A stretch of DNA of 64,000 nucleotides from Gamarada debralockiae (taxonomy: Eukaryota > Ascomycota > Leotiomycetes > Helotiales > Hyphodiscaceae): NCBI GenBank assembly GCA_002803225.1, contig NXFV01000238.1:1-64000 (forward strand), given 5' to 3'. A program made the position numbers and the translations under genes. Under the pieces are notes generated by a model that saw only the letters and a list, made by a program, of their open reading frames with translations, was not told the DNA's origin and did no database searches. This document shows, one piece after another, positions 33,372-46,372 of this stretch. Within the stretch, counting starts at the first letter, position 1. Each line of letters opens with the position of its first letter.

Positions 33372-34474
33372 TCACATCGCTTCCACTTTCCTCGACTTCG
33401 CCTTCATCCTCTGCGCATCCTTCATCTGTTTCCTCGCTTGACTAATACTCGTCTCCACCTCCTCCGCTATCTTCTTCTCCAACCCATCCTCCGTCACTTC
33501 ATCCAAGACAAATGTACCCATATTACCCTGCCTCCATCTCTGGATGATCCAAAGAGCCGCGGCATCCAAATCCAGCACGCCACCTTTCCCCAATCGTCCA
33601 GTCTTCATACAAACGCTTTCCAAGAACTCATTGACATCGTTCGTCGGTCCGCAATACTCTCCATATATACGGCCCCCCTGCTGTTGCTTATTGAAGTGAT
33701 ACAACAGATAATCCGCCAGCGTCGTAGGTGCAATAATTGTATCCTTCACCGAGCCACAAAGTGCCAACTTCAACATAGCTTCCGCATTTGGCACAAAGGG
33801 CATGAAAACACCCGGTGTGTCCACCAAATATATACCCTCAGTTCCCGCATCTTCATCTCTATCCACGATCTTCACTCCACTCGCAATCTTCCTCGTAATA
33901 CCAGGCTGTGCGCCTGTGAATGCTGCCTTCGCTCGATGCACGCCTGCCATTCGGAGTGCGTTGAGCATTGACGATTTCCCAACGTTCGGCATACCGACTA
34001 TGAGGATCCGTGTACCGGTGAGGGTTTGTGAGTGCGATGCGTATTCCTTCGCGAATTCTAGAACAGTCTTGACGTCTCTCCTGGATTTGTGATCTGTGAA
34101 GAGAGTGGGCGAGGGAGTGTGCCATTTGCGGATGATGTCTTCCCTCTTAATAACACAGGCATATATTAGCTCCATTTCATCCCATACACTAGCTTTGCAG
34201 GTTGGAGAACTACCTTCCTATCCGACGGTCTATCCTTTGATCCAAGGTCCCGCTTCGTGTAAAGTACCATTCGTTCTCTCCCAGCAAGCGACTGCTCGAA
34301 TAGAGGATTTCTTGATGTGAGAGGGACTCTATAATCGCGGCATTCAACGATGAGATCGATGGATGAGAGCATCATCTTCATTTTAGAGAGACCGGCGGCA
34401 TGATGACCAAGGTAGTAGGATCGAGGGAGGGAGAGTTGGGCGGGAAAAGAAGCTCGAGGTATGAATTGTGCCAT
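33372..34474 (-). CDS. MTG1: Mitochondrial ribosome-assembly GTPase MTG1
   Basis: Model: complement(join(33372..34145,34214..34474)), 344 aa. The 68-nt intron is in phase 0 (GTAGTT...TTAAG). The GTPase motifs are circularly permuted: G4 TKRDLG (about 73-78) precedes G1 GMPNVGKS (138-145) and G3 DTPG (196-199), as in the YlqF/MTG1 family. The N-terminus (MAQFIPRASF...LSLPRSYYLGHH) is basic/hydrophobic, fitting mitochondrial import. The C-terminus is a basic helical tail. MTG1 acts in assembly of the large mitochondrial ribosomal subunit. The gene is divergent from the BOR1-like gene. Confidence 0.93.
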
Positions 34475-35116
34475 TTCGTTGGCGGCAGGATGGGTGCTAT
34501 CAATATGCCATTATATACGCCGGGGCTGTCGGGCGTGAATACGAAGCTGGTTTTCGTCGCTGTCGTTGCTGTCGTTGCTGTCGTTCAAAATAAGACAGCT
34601 TAATTAGACGAGGCTGAAGGTTGAAATTTTGAAGATCTTCGCCAATCTCAGAGTGGCCAATCAACGCCCCAGCATAACGCCACGTACGAGCCTCGGCCTT
34701 TGCTGGGGCCCGTTGATTGTTGGACACAATTTTGTTATATATTTTCATATGAAACAATGAGAAAGAGGCTCTTAAATATATACACGCCGTTTCGAGTATT
34801 CATTGGACTTCATGTATTTGCTTGTTGTGCCCCTTTTCATCCATAAAGCCCTTCTCCTATCCACCCTTCACATCGGTCTTCGACAAGGCTTGGCGTGAAG
34901 CCAAAGTTTAAGGTTTAACTTTTACGTGGCGGAAAAGGAATAGAGAACTCGTCATCTCCACCAAGAAAACTTGGATAAAAGAGAGCTTCGTAGGCAGCCA
35001 TTGCTACCTGCCAAGTACTCGATACTGATGGTTGAGTCAACGAAACGACGATATAAGATGGATGAACGGTGCTGAACTCAGCTCGGGAGGGGCAACAGTC
35101 GAGCGGCAACCACGAA
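34475..35116. promoter_or_regulatory. Divergent promoter region of MTG1 and the BOR1-like gene
   Basis: 642 bp between the chosen start codons. It contains a 9-bp microsatellite, GCTGTCGTT repeated about three times at 34556-34585. Confidence 0.4.
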
Positions 35117-36989
35117 ATGGCGAGCAACAGATTAGCACCACCAGAAAGGACCTCTTCATTGGATATCAGCTCTGAATCGACTATGGTACCTGTATCGGGG
35201 AGCTCGTCGAGCTCAGCTCTAGGAGAAAAGGGCCAAGACTTAAGATCTCGAGACATTACAGACTCGCCACCTGATATCGAGTCATCCCAACCCCAGACAA
35301 CGACTTTGGAGAAAGATTTCAATGCCCAAACAGAGACCAACTATGCAAAAATGCTTCCCCGTTCGAAGAAGCCCCTCAAAGCTGTATTAAAAACTTGGTT
35401 CGCACCAGGAGGCAAGCTTCGACCATTCCGGTTGCTCAGACAGGATATTGGCAATATAAGTAAACGATATATCTCTGATTGGACGACATTCAATCAGCTC
35501 GTCTTTGCAAGTGCGGTTTATGTCTTCTTCACGAATATATTGCCTGGAATTTCGTTTGCGAGCGATTTGTATGTGTTGACGGGGATGACTTGGGGGACTA
35601 TCGAGGTGGTCTTCAGTACAGGGCTATGTGGAGTTATTTTCAGTTTGTGAGTAAGACTTCCTCTAGATAGGGGCTATGGCTGATTTAGAATGATAGATTT
35701 TCGATACAACCCTTAACCATTCTTGGAGTCACGGGACCATTTTCCGTCCTAGCAGAGAACATATATTCCTTATGCATAGATTCATTTCATGTGCGCTACC
35801 CGCTATCTATTCAAGAGCAAAGCTGACCACTCCATAGGTAGATTTCCTATCAGTAATGGCATGGTCCTTAATCCACGCGGCATGGATGCACTATCTCCTC
35901 GCCATCTTCAACGCCCACGACTGGACTATGCAATACGTAACGACATTCAGCGCCGACATCTTCTCTCTACTCAACTCCATCATCTACTTCCACAAAGCAG
36001 TACAAGAACTTCAACGCAATCATGACGCCGCATTTTTCGCCTCATTCCTATACTCCGTTATTGGCGCTGTTGGAACTTTCCTCGTTGCCGTCGTGCTCTC
36101 GACTGCAAACAACTGGGCCCCCCTCTTCCATCGCTACATCCGCATGGGACTGACCGAATACGCCGCTGCCATCTCCATCATTCTCTTCATCGGGATACCT
36201 CATATCGGCGAACTCGCAACGCTCGACAAGCAGACACTTGTCGTGCAGACGTCGTTCCGGCCTTCCAGTCCCGATCGAAGCGTCTTCTTCGTGCGATTCT
36301 GGGAGCTACCGATAGCGTGGATCTTTGTTTCCATCATTCCCGGCGCGATCATCACCATCCTATTCTATTTTGACCACGAAATCAGTAGCATAATTTGCAC
36401 TTTAGACCGATACGGCACCAAGAAGCCCGGCGGCTTCGCATGGGACATCGTACTTCTGGGAACCACGACAGCAATATGCGGGATCTTAGGAATACCCCCA
36501 GCGAACGGTCTTCTCCCACAAGCTCCATTGCATTCAGAATCTCTCCTTCACACAGTAACGGATGAAAGCATTACCATCGATGAAAAAACTGGAGAACGCA
36601 AAATCGCATTCGTCAAGAAGCAAGGAGTTTATGAGCAGCGATGGTCACCCTTCCTCCAAGCAGCCGGAATTCTACTTTTCCTCTCCCCACCCTTCCAGCA
36701 CGTTCTCGGCCTCACACCTACCTCTGTGCTGGCCGGACTGTTCATGTTTATGGGGGAGCAATCAGTCGCCGTGAACCCGATTCTTTACCGATTCTCCTAC
36801 ATCCTAACTCCACCTTCCGAACTTCCCCCTCTCCCCAAAGGAGTCAGGAATTATTGGGGCATTCACACATATACAATGCTGCAGATTGTCATGACGGGAA
36901 TCATTTTCTATGTCACGTTGACGGTCGCTGCGCCTGCATTCCCGGTGATTATTATTGCGTTGGTGCCGGTGAGGCTGCTGGTTATCTGA
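35117..36989 (+). CDS. BOR1: Bor1-like boron/anion (HCO3-family) transporter
   Basis: Model: join(35117..35646,35697..35790,35838..36989), 591 aa. Introns are 50 and 47 nt. An upstream in-frame ATG at 35069 would add 16 residues; I prefer MASNRL. The N-terminus is a disordered Ser-rich cytosolic stretch. Then comes the SLC4-like core: FASAVYVFFTNILPGISFA, GVTGPFSVLAENIYSLC, FFVRFWELPIAWIFVSIIPG, GIPPANGLLPQAPLHSESL and LTPTSVLAGLFMFMGEQS. Yeast Bor1 exports borate at the plasma membrane and is of similar length (about 576 aa). The frame ends just after PVRLLVI; a basic tail readable one base out of frame follows, so the very end may be slightly truncated or mis-sequenced. Confidence 0.92.
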
Positions 36990-37464
36990 AGATGATGAGG
37001 ATAGACGGAATAGAATGATTTTAGAAGGAAGCGAAAAGGAAAAGGAGAAGATAGACGAGAGTGAGTCGCGGCGTGGTGAGGAAGTTGTGTAGAACGAGAT
37101 GACTAGGATTGAGAGGATATTTGTCTGAAATAGGAGGTTGCTTGGAAAGAATATTGATATCTAGTGATGCAATATCTCCCCTCCTCTGCTCTGTGGTAGC
37201 CGAAATTCGAATCATCCTGGTAGGAACCAGACCTTTGATTGCGTGGCCTCATAAGGCCAAGATTGAGGCACATATTCACAGGCAAGATGAGAGAGGGCGT
37301 GTTAGAAAGAAAGTGTTTTTTCATAATTCATTTTGTTTTCCCGACCAACGCCCCATTTTCAACATCCCAATCATCAATCATCCTCACATCCCCTCAACCC
37401 CACCACATCCTCTAACTTAATCAATCCCCAAACATGTCCAGTCCATCCATGCTACCAACCGACA
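36990..37464. other. Intergenic, nothing recognised
   Basis: 3' flank of the transporter gene. Only short frames are present. Confidence 0.4.
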
Positions 37465-37985
37465 TCACGTGGTGCAATTAGGAAGAGTAGCAGAGACAGC
37501 CTTCTCGATGTCAGAGTCGATAGTGGCCTTCAAGCCGTTGGCGCAGGCCTTGATGTGAGCAGATGCAATAGAGATCAAAGGATCAGCGAATTTGTCAGTG
37601 TCAGACTTAAGAGGAGCAAGGTCCATAGAGAGCGGAGATAAGACCAGTCGATGAGAATTGAGTTTTCTTGCTGATCAAGGCGGTGAGAGCTGTCTCGATG
37701 TCTGGGGTGATGTTCTAGATGGCGGCGATGATGGTGGAATCGGCGATGGAGAGCTAGGAAGTAGCCAGGGCATCGCAGGTACCTTTGTTAATTGCCGAGT
37801 CGAGGGCCATCTTAGCGCTGGTGACTGGGAGTGCAGCGAGAAGGCCACCTTGGTAACTATTGACAGCAGAGTGAGGGACTTGGGGTCTGAGTCGATGGTA
37901 TCGCTGAGAATAGTGGAGGTATCGCGCTTGCCGACTGTAAGAGCAATGGCTGTGGTAAGAAGACAAGGACGTTCTTGATTGCGAC
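37465..37985 (-). pseudogene. HsbA-like hydrophobic surface-binding protein, broken
   Basis: Pieces in changing frames add up to the secreted HsbA / cell-wall galactomannoprotein family: a leader (KNVLVFL then TTAIALTVGKRDTSTILSD), AVNSYQGGLLAALPVTSA, LSIADSTIIAAI, NITPDIETALTALISKK, STGLISALYG, then KSDTDKFADPLISIASAHIKA and ATIDSDIEKAVSATLPNC. Two TAG stops interrupt the central frame (after DALATS and between AAI and NITPDIE). The second stands where family members have Gln, so CAG to TAG. At least three frameshifts and an ATC in place of the start ATG complete the damage. Confidence 0.75.
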
Positions 37986-39489
37986 CAGTTTGGCGGTTTG
38001 GGTGAATTGGAATTAGTTTGGAGTGTGAGGAGCGATTGATGTTTCTGGAACTTGAGGATGATGATGGTCCATAACTCAACCCGGGATACTCGATACTTAT
38101 ACCTCAGTTCCAGTGGTAAGTGGGTATTTAAGGACATGGTCTCGACTTCCGGAATCAAAGCATCTCATCACAATCCCTTATTTCCGTGGACTAGAAACCC
38201 TCAACAAATTGGTAGGTCCACATCGAATACTGGGACGCAAAAGATCCCAGCTTCGCCAGCAATAGTATTTCCGTCATTATCCATCCACATAGCATCACAT
38301 AACTCAGAAGCTACAGCTATTTCAGCTTTTAGGATGAGCCGCTGGTCTCGGGAAGATTTGGTATGAGAGCCTCGCAGCCTTTGTACATCTCTGGCCTTAA
38401 CCCAACTAGGAGGGTCGCTTGCCGGAAGGCATGTAACATGTTGGCTATGATGCCGATACCCAAACATACAGCTACCGAGATCAAGTCGGTAGCTACTGGG
38501 AAGGAGATCTGGGTGCGGGATACGGAGGACTTCACTGAAGTAAGTAGTGTTAACTCGAGCAGCCGCAATCAAAATTAACAGCATTATCTAGGCAGCAGCG
38601 GCTATCAGCCTATGTCAATGGCCAGCGTAGGTCTTACTCTCTATTTATAAAATCAACCCTAGCAGCAAATTAAGGAGCAAGCTATGCGCAAAGGTAACGG
38701 TAAGGCCTAGTAGTATATACTACCGTTCTTCTTGCTAGTTTTGGTGTTCCTCCTCGCTCTATTCCGCTTCCTAGGGTCTGCCACCACGCCAACGTCCCTT
38801 GTCTGTGCAGAGAATTCTGTTTGATACCTGGTTAAGCCTAGAGGCTTGTGCTAGGTCATTGCAAATGACCACGGTGCAACGGTAGCAGAACTAGTGGGGC
38901 TTACCCAAGGCATGGACTGTAGCTTGCTGACGGCCGGCAGAGAGATTTGCGTGCTAGTCGGCGAGTAGCTACTGAGGACGTTTGGTATACATCATGTTGT
39001 GATTCTAGTGAAGGAAAAAGGAAGGGCAAGCAAAAATGAAAAAATAGGTGAATAAATGTGATTATGCGATTCCCATGCTCAGAAACTCTCCATTCATGTC
39101 CCTCATAGAATCTTGAGGTGCTCACATCCCTCTACTTATAGCCATCATGTCAGCACCGTGTACGTCTTTGCAGACTTCAAACAGTTACAACAAGGAAAAG
39201 ATTATCAAATGCATCAAGTGGATAACTTACACTAGTCGCGACCTCTTAGGAGTAAACTAGTTTAGCCTTTCCTCTCTCTCCAAAATCTGTGGTCTGCGAA
39301 ATCGATCCATAGGCTTAATTGGACCGCTCATGTTACAACGAATGGAGTTGGGCATGACCTCGTTATTTGAGACAAAACAAGAACGTGGCCGAAAGCAGGA
39401 GAGCCTTCTTCAAAGAGTGCTAACCAGTGTAAAATAAACCTACACTATTCGGTTGATGAAATGAAACTCATCCCAGGCTGAAGAAAAAT
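37986..39489. other. Decayed DNA without a recognised gene
   Basis: 38201-38400 minus has a protein-like piece across two frames (MYKGCEALIPNLPETSG then KAEIAVASELCDAMWMDNDGNTIAGEAGIFCVP) that I cannot assign. 38640-38800 is rich in TA steps and small palindromes, as seen in RIP-altered repeats. Nothing intact. Confidence 0.35.
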
Positions 39490-39760
39490 GGCGACCGAGA
39501 ACAAATATACCATAGGCCGAATTGGTGTGGTTGGCCTCTCAGCTAGTTTGAAGGGAAATGGCCCTACTGCTACTGTCACAAACAATTATGCAACACAGCC
39601 TCTCAATCAAATTTGGCCTTATAATCGGTATTGAAGGGGGCCTCTGGAGTAATAGGAATGATATTTATCTTGGAGACGTCGTTACCAGTCAACCCACAGG
39701 CACTCATAGTGGTAAAAGTGTTCGAAAAAAGCATACGGCGTCTTTTTGTGCTTAAACCAC
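39490..39760 (+). pseudogene. Nucleoside-phosphorylase-domain relic (STAND-type N-terminus)
   Basis: Pieces in different frames read NKYTIGRIGVVGL, GNGPTATVTNN and IKFGLIIGIEGGLWSNRNDIYLGDVVTSQPTGTHSG. These follow the order of the PNP_UDP (purine/uridine phosphorylase-like) domain that heads many fungal NACHT/ankyrin and TPR proteins. There are stops, at least two frame changes, and no continuation into an NTPase domain on this strand. It ends 240 bp from the 3' end of the NACHT gene on the other strand. Confidence 0.65.
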
Positions 39761-39995
39761 CAGCGTACCTACTGGTAGGTCCTTAAAGGAAAGGGCAAGC
39801 TTGAGTTTTTCGATCTACTCGGCTACTCATAGTACTCCAGATATCCCAGCTACTATCTATACTCTCCTATGCTATTATCACTTGCCTCATACTATGTACT
39901 TATGTTAATATTTATGCTCATCGCCTGACCACTCAAACCACTGCTCCCTCTGGCGTATTGTAATCCCTCCCATTGCTCTCCAGCTCCTGTAGCTG

Positions 39996-42900
39996 TCACA
40001 CTTTTCTTTTACCTTCGGGGTTTTTGGAAACTTTAACATATTTACCAATCTTAAACATCGATTTAACCACACCCTTTTTCGAAACAACTTGCGTTTCACA
40101 TTTCGAAGCCCCAAAAAAAGAGATACCCAACCTAGCCTCTAAGTCTATCTTTGGATCCGCACCGTGTGCGAGAAACTCGTACATTACTTCAATACACTCA
40201 GGCGACACGGAGACCTTGCAAATGGCTTTCACACCGAGATGGAGAGTTTCCATTATCCCCAGTGAATCTACAAGACTTATATTACTGAATTTGTAGCCAG
40301 ATTCCGGGTTTGCCATTTGGTCTGCCGGTGGAAGACCGCCCAGTGCTACCTCGTCCAGTAGATGTTCCCACACAGTACTAGAAGTAAGAAGCCAATTTGG
40401 ATCTGCATCCCGTTGAAGTAGTAGCGTGACCATCTTCAAATTGGGAAACGTTCTAATATTAAAGAACGAGTTGAAAGAAGGTTCGTATATAATAGAGTCT
40501 GCGAGTAGTGACCAAAGTCCCGAGTCTTGCATTATAAGACAGTTTTTGCTCACTTTTGCCTCGACGTAATAATACAGATTAAGCTTCACTGCCAGTGATA
40601 CGAATGTGGCACCTCTGTTAGCTGCAAACCCAGAGAATGTACATGTCCAATGAGGATACAAGTCCCCTCCTTTAGGTACGAAGTTTGAGTAGCACGACAT
40701 AAAGGTTCGACTATCACTACCGGTGGAGGTGGCAAGTTGGGTAGCGGAACGGTCGAGCTCATCCAACAGGCTTGTAAAACTTCCGTTAGGATCATCCTCA
40801 GCATTTGCATATTCAACGCAAGATTTGATGGCTTTCCAGAAAATGGCTCGACTGAGTGTTCTGGGATCCATGTGTTTGAGTTGTGATATATAAGCTCTGC
40901 AAAGAGCCATCCGAGGATTGTATCCAGCGGGGCCAAACTCAAGTAGTCGATTCCATATTGCTGGACGTTCCAAGAAGTCTTTGACAGTTCTGTGCAGATA
41001 TTGTACTGTTGAGTCTGCAACTGATTTTTCAAGAAAATGAACCAGTCTTGGATCTTCATCAGATTCAGGATCGCGAGGAGCTACAGTAGTAGTGGCTATT
41101 TCTAGTAGACCTTTACATCTACTGTTCAATCTTCGCCTCATAATATCTGCTCGTAATATTCGCTCGTCACTGGTGAGCGGGCGGACGCTGCAGCTGTAAA
41201 CAAAAATTGGCTCCTCATCTGCAAAATACAAGGTCAGGAGGGTTGGGGGCGTAGAAGCTGCTCGAATAAGCTGAAAGAGCTGAGATGCATGCTCATGATA
41301 GAAAGGATCGAGACTATCAAGCATCTTCTGATAGAGGTTTTCGAGGTCCGGAGGTAGGAGTGCCAATCTTGCGTCAAGGTCAGAGACCCTATCGCCATTC
41401 AGGAGTCCAGCTAAAAGGGACTTGACAACCAAATTAACCCACAGAAAAACCCCCGCTGCTTTCTTGCAAATATTATTTTTGAGTTCCTTTGCATATCCCG
41501 GTTCGCGCTTCTCGAGCTCTGCAAAGCCGGCATTGTTCTCAAAGTTAGAACTCACGTACGTTTGGATATCGGAATAAGTGAGATCCTGCAACATGAGGAA
41601 GGATTTCTGCCCGAAAGCATCCTCAAAGACGTTCCAAGGCCGGCTAGAAACGCAGATCTTGATGTGTGGCGAAGAAGCGGCATCTTTGAGAAGATTGTTC
41701 AGATCCGAATGGTCTCCATCAAATTCGTCAAGACCGTCAAGAAAGAGGCAGTAGCTTCGTTTCTGTGGGTCCTCGCTTCCTAATAGGGCGAAAGCTTTGC
41801 GGAGTTCTCCTACGCTCCAATCGTTTGGATCGTTACCGAACAAAGTATATGCCTCCCACCGTTCTGGGAAAAGGCGTGGAATAAGCTCAGGATGCTCCAC
41901 AAGAAGCTGGTACAAGAGAGATTGCAATAGACCCATCTGAGACATCTGAATGTTTTGGCCTGAATTCCAAAAGAAAAATGCCGCTGTTGCCAGCGGGATA
42001 CCAGATCTCCAACCTCTCAAACTCTCAGAGGTAAGTGGATAGTTGCATATGAATTTCATCAACGTCGACTTCCCAGATCCAGCTTTACCAGTAATCCAAT
42101 AGAGGCCGGAACCACTATTCAGCCACTTCGTAAAACTTGGCCATGGCGTGCTCCTTGACTCGGGGTCCTTATATATCCATTGAAATGTCTTTTCATGTGC
42201 TTTGGCAATTCGACTCTCTCTATCGACCATTTCAGAGAAGTGGATCTGGTCAAGGAACCTTCTCTGCAATTGTTGCTCTCTTTTTGAAGCTGATTCGATG
42301 ACGGCTGATAATCCTCGATCAGTAGCGTTGGTATGGTCTTGGTGAATAGCATTTATGAGATCAGCCTGCCAACGCTTGCTCTCGTGGATATGGTTCAAAA
42401 AAACTTCTCCCAGTCCTTCGGTACTGTTATTGATCCGGCTCATGTCTTCTCTTATAGAAGATTGAGCGGAGTGAGAGTATTTCATTTCGTCCCTGACACA
42501 ACATTATTTTTCAGCCTCTATTTATAGCAAGGGCTTTCAAATGCACTTACCTTAGAGAAACAAGTATACGAACAACAAGTTGCTGTCTAAAAGTATTCAC
42601 TTTATGCTCTAGTGATTTGATTTCACCCTCATTCCACACAGTCTTCAATGCGGTTCGAAAGTTCTGCCAACCACACCACTCCTTCTTCTTACCCCAAATC
42701 GTGACCTTTGTTTGTGCTTTGGCGTGCACCTTGAGCGACTCCAAAGCCGCGAAGAGCTCTGATGCAACATCTCTGCACTGTTCAGCTAGGTGCAGAAGCT
42801 CCATTTGATTTTGCGTTGGGTTTTCTCCCTGCTGCCTCCTAAGAGATTTTTCAAGGTCGTCGATAGTATTCCGCAAGTCATCGTTGACATTGCGAATTAA

Positions 42901-43029
42901 TTCGTTCCCATTCATGCCCCCATAACTCGATTTTCCGGTATGGTGCCCAGTGGATATGACCTTCGCCGTAAAGTCGATGAATTGGACAACATTGGCAGCG
43001 ACTCCGAACGCTAGTAACGCTTCTGCCAT
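39996..43029 (-). CDS. NACHT-domain STAND protein (fungal NLR-like)
   Basis: Model: complement(join(39996..42492,42551..43029)), 991 aa. The 58-nt intron (GTAAGT...GTCAG) joins VSLR to DEMKYS in frame. Residues 1-160 are the hydrophobic and helical N-terminal domain common in fungal NLRs (MAEALLAFGVAANVVQFIDF). The NACHT domain follows: Walker A GKAGSGKST at 295-303 and Walker B LFLDGLDE at 409-416. A winged-helix-like region comes after it. The C-terminal part lacks clear WD or TPR repeats; one ankyrin-like unit ends in FLAHGADPKIDLEAR. Such proteins are signal-dependent switches linked to non-self recognition and programmed cell death. It appears intact, unlike the STAND relics around it. 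Confidence 0.88.
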
Positions 43030-45933
43030 GGTGATAGCAAATGCGCCGAGGAAATGAATCGGTGTAATGTTAGGACGAACAATGCATCAATAAAAGAAAA
43101 TATCTTGAAGAGATGTGATGGGGCTGAGGCTGGGCTGAGGTAGAATGGCTAGCACGAATATCTGCTCTGCCTTGGTGGGTGGGAATAGTTGTAGTGGTAA
43201 TCACGTGCAACTGAATGTGCTGTACAATTCATTAATTAATCAATCCGTTCAGAACCTCAGTCGCCATAGCCTCATCAAATAGGTTATGAGCCCAAATGGT
43301 GTGAAGACTGATTATGTGCCCAAGACTGTGGCTGCGGCGCAGCGAAAGTTGCATGAACAGCCGCTGAAACTGTGGTGGCATTGCTATTACACGTATGACT
43401 TGCCACAGCGCCGCCCAACACATTCAGCTGTCCAAACAGGTGCAAGACCACTAGATTAATAATGAGCTACATTGGTTAGTTCAAGGATGTGTTGAATATG
43501 CTTGGCTCTACAGAAATATGCTAAACACTATCTGTTTTGAACATTAGGTCATGGCTGGCTTTCCGGCGCGATTAGTGGACGAAGAGTTTGTAACTTGGTG
43601 CAACGTTACGAGGTTCACTAACTTTAGATAGAAACGTACTTCAGTATGCAAGGGTTAATCTGTCGATTGATAGGGGTTCCTGGATAGTGTTAGGGTTACA
43701 CCCCTATAACCGTACCGTAGAAATTCTTCTTTTCTCCTTAGTGTGACTGTTCTGGAAGATTGCGATGGAACCGACTTTCAGGAGTTTCTGAATAACCAGT
43801 CGCAACGGCTTAGCGCCAGTCGTCAGGTTATATTTCCCACAAACTGTAATTCTAGAAACTTCCTTTTCCTTTCCTCAGCTTAAAATAGGACCTGTATTAT
43901 ATAGTGGGCAGGCTGAGTGCTCAGGCTCTGCTCCGGTTTGCTCAGGTTTACTCAGGTTTGCTCACCCTCGGTTCGGGTTAAAGCGGCCGCTGCTCACATC
44001 CAGAGACTAAAACGGAACCGGCACGAGAAAAAAATTAACTATGGGCATCCTATCGGCCTCCGTAATGTCTCCGTTACAAATACACCGCGTATGCAAGCTC
44101 AATTCTCACTGGCGGGAAGACCTTGATAGATGGGATTTAAGGGAATAACCAGTACAAAACTGGTGTATATCACGAACCTAGGAGGGAGAGGAAATTTCGG
44201 GAGATTCAGGCTCCGTAGTCTCATTGATTGAAGCGTTCCTGCACCCCGCCATTAACCCCTTTTCGAGAGTATCTTTCTCCGCAGTTTCAAGCATGGCCTA
44301 GATACCAATTTGTAAAGGAAGACGGCGATCTCATCTAAAGCTTTGGAGGGAAGGCACTAGCTATGCGGCTCAACTAAATCAAATCTGCAAGGAAGGTTGT
44401 ACTATCGGAAACTACGGTAGCTGGGTTGAAAGTGCCTCTTGGCTTTGTTGAGAACAACCGCTAAAATGAGCTTATTTGGACCAAAGAAAGATGCCTTGGA
44501 GTTTGTATGCATTCGTAGCGTTCGAAGAACTTCCAGTTTCGGTACTAGTCCCGTAAACTGAGTGCAAGATAACATCTATACAGAGCTGTAACGGAATCTT
44601 GCGTCTGAGCTATGGTACGATGGGAATATGACAGCTGGGAGAGGAAGTTGACTTTAAGTTCAGGCTGTGTTACTTTTGAGTCTCTCCAGATTCGACATCA
44701 AAACAAGTCAATCCAGAAACGCTCAAGTAAGGTTCTGGTGCCTCGGTAGACCACTGCCGATCTTTAAGAGGTTCCGCTGCGTTTGTGGCCATTGGCCAAG
44801 TCTGCTCAGCGCTTCTGCAGCTTCAAGCGCATTGAAATCGTTTGTCTTGGAATCCGGGCTTAGAGGAGACAGCCCCCCAATCCCAACTCAACAACTGACA
44901 GATGGTATGCGCTATTTTCTCCCCGAGATTTTGCAGGTCAACAAGGTTTGCGTGGTTGAAAATGAAAAGGAAGAGCCGAAGTTGGCGAAGGGAAGTATGA
45001 CCTTGAGTAAAAAAGATATAGCGAGGTTGGAGAGAAGGAGCGGCGGTGCCAAGTGCCCACGCGGAGGCGGAGAAGTCAGGCGATGGGAAGGAAGTTGAAA
45101 TCCCCAAGGAGGGGCTGGGTTGTGGCTAGGTCACATTTTTGGTGTTAGTTGCATGGGACTTGCGAGATGTATCTATAATAGAGCTACGTTAAGTATGGAT
45201 GGTCAAGGGCTGACCCACTCCCCTGAAGCGTGCAATTAGAACTCACCTACTTATCACCTTCAAATCACTTTATTTAGAGGTGCTGTATCAATTTTGGTCA
45301 ATTTACCTACCTCGCCATACGCTAGTTTAAGGCCACTTCTCAACTCATTCGGCCTTTGGAGTGGCAGTCCTCATAAGATTTCCATCATGAACTTGTCTAT
45401 ACTATCATGCAACTGTTGATTAGTTCGGTCAATTATCTCAATACTGTAGTAGGTTGGAAATAAATAAATCCCGACGCCACTCCGTACGGATTGAAGGCTC
45501 CCACCAGGGCACAATAGCAGTGGCCAAAGTTAGGTAGGATCAAGATATATTTAATAACTATGATGTTCTTGATTCCTGTTAGATCATTGGATGTGGGAGA
45601 GCGACTCGTTCCCCGCATAATGCACGCTTTCCATCAAACTGCTCTGAGGGTCGTTCCTTACAAGACTACTCGCCCCTTCTTGAATATCGGATAGTCCTTA
45701 TTGAGTACGTAAGCTGGCTACTTCTTGAATTTCAACACTGATATACGCTTTTTCCATGGCGACTGCATCCGAACGATCCTGGTCACATAAACTGATGCCG
45801 CCGCAAATAAAATGGAGACTCCGCCGAAGACTAGACTAATAGCTACGCTGAGGCGTGGGGGCGGTTTGAGCTCTTTCTCGAGATACTGACACAATCATCT
45901 CCTAGAGGTAGATCATTTTCCTAAGGCACATCA
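43030..45933. other. About 2.9 kb without a recognised gene
   Basis: Promoter side of the NACHT gene, then degenerate DNA. A plus-strand frame of 143 codons (44667-45098) has no family signal. No terminal repeats or RNA genes were seen. Confidence 0.35.
43921..43965 (+). repeat. Short 10-bp-period tandem repeat
   Basis: About four and a half imperfect units of TCAGGTTTGC. Probably a simple minisatellite. Confidence 0.55.
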
Positions 45934-46372
45934 TTATTTTCGAAGCAGCAATACATTGCGGAAGCTGACCCTCTGCGGTTTACAAGCGGCTAGAAAATCT
46001 GCCGTAAGCGACCATCTCGTAGGTTTGTTGAATAACGTCCAGTATATGAAACAGAGGTACAATATTCCGGTTCCAAAAGCAAATGTCCATCCTGCGAGTT
46101 GAATGGCTGCGCGCCCAAAGACGAGTTTCCAGAAATTTGAATCGACTTGATACGTATTTGGCGTATGTTGTGAACAGTGTCCGGCGGGCTCTGGGGAGGA
46201 CATACATCACGAAAATGACCGTGGCTATTATAAATACCAATAGAAATAAGCATCGCAATGCGTTGGCGTTATTATGCCATGGCTTATCAAGGTTTGGAAG
46301 AGTGTCCAAAGCTTCTCTTGACCTCCTCCCTGCCTGATTGCTAATGATAGATCTCTTGAAATTATGAGGCAA
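45934..46372 (-). pseudogene. Possible small membrane-protein gene, frame-broken
   Basis: Two hydrophobic helices lie in neighbouring minus-strand frames. LFLLVFIIATVIFVMYVL is in a frame from ATG 46372. IQLAGWTFAFGTGILYLCFIYW is in the frame from 46203 to the stop at 45934. A single frameshift or unspliced intron near 46150-46190 would join them. No recognisable family. Confidence 0.25.

Noticed and set aside
34556..34585. Short repeat as a CRISPR-like or regulatory array
   Set aside because: Only a three-unit 9-bp microsatellite; no spacers. CRISPR is not expected in a fungal nucleus.
36950..37020. BOR1 frameshift as proof of a pseudogene
   Set aside because: Only the last few residues are affected and the transport core is complete, so I kept it as a gene.
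44667..45098. 143-codon plus-strand open frame
   Set aside because: No recognisable features. The opposite strand is also open, so chance is likely.
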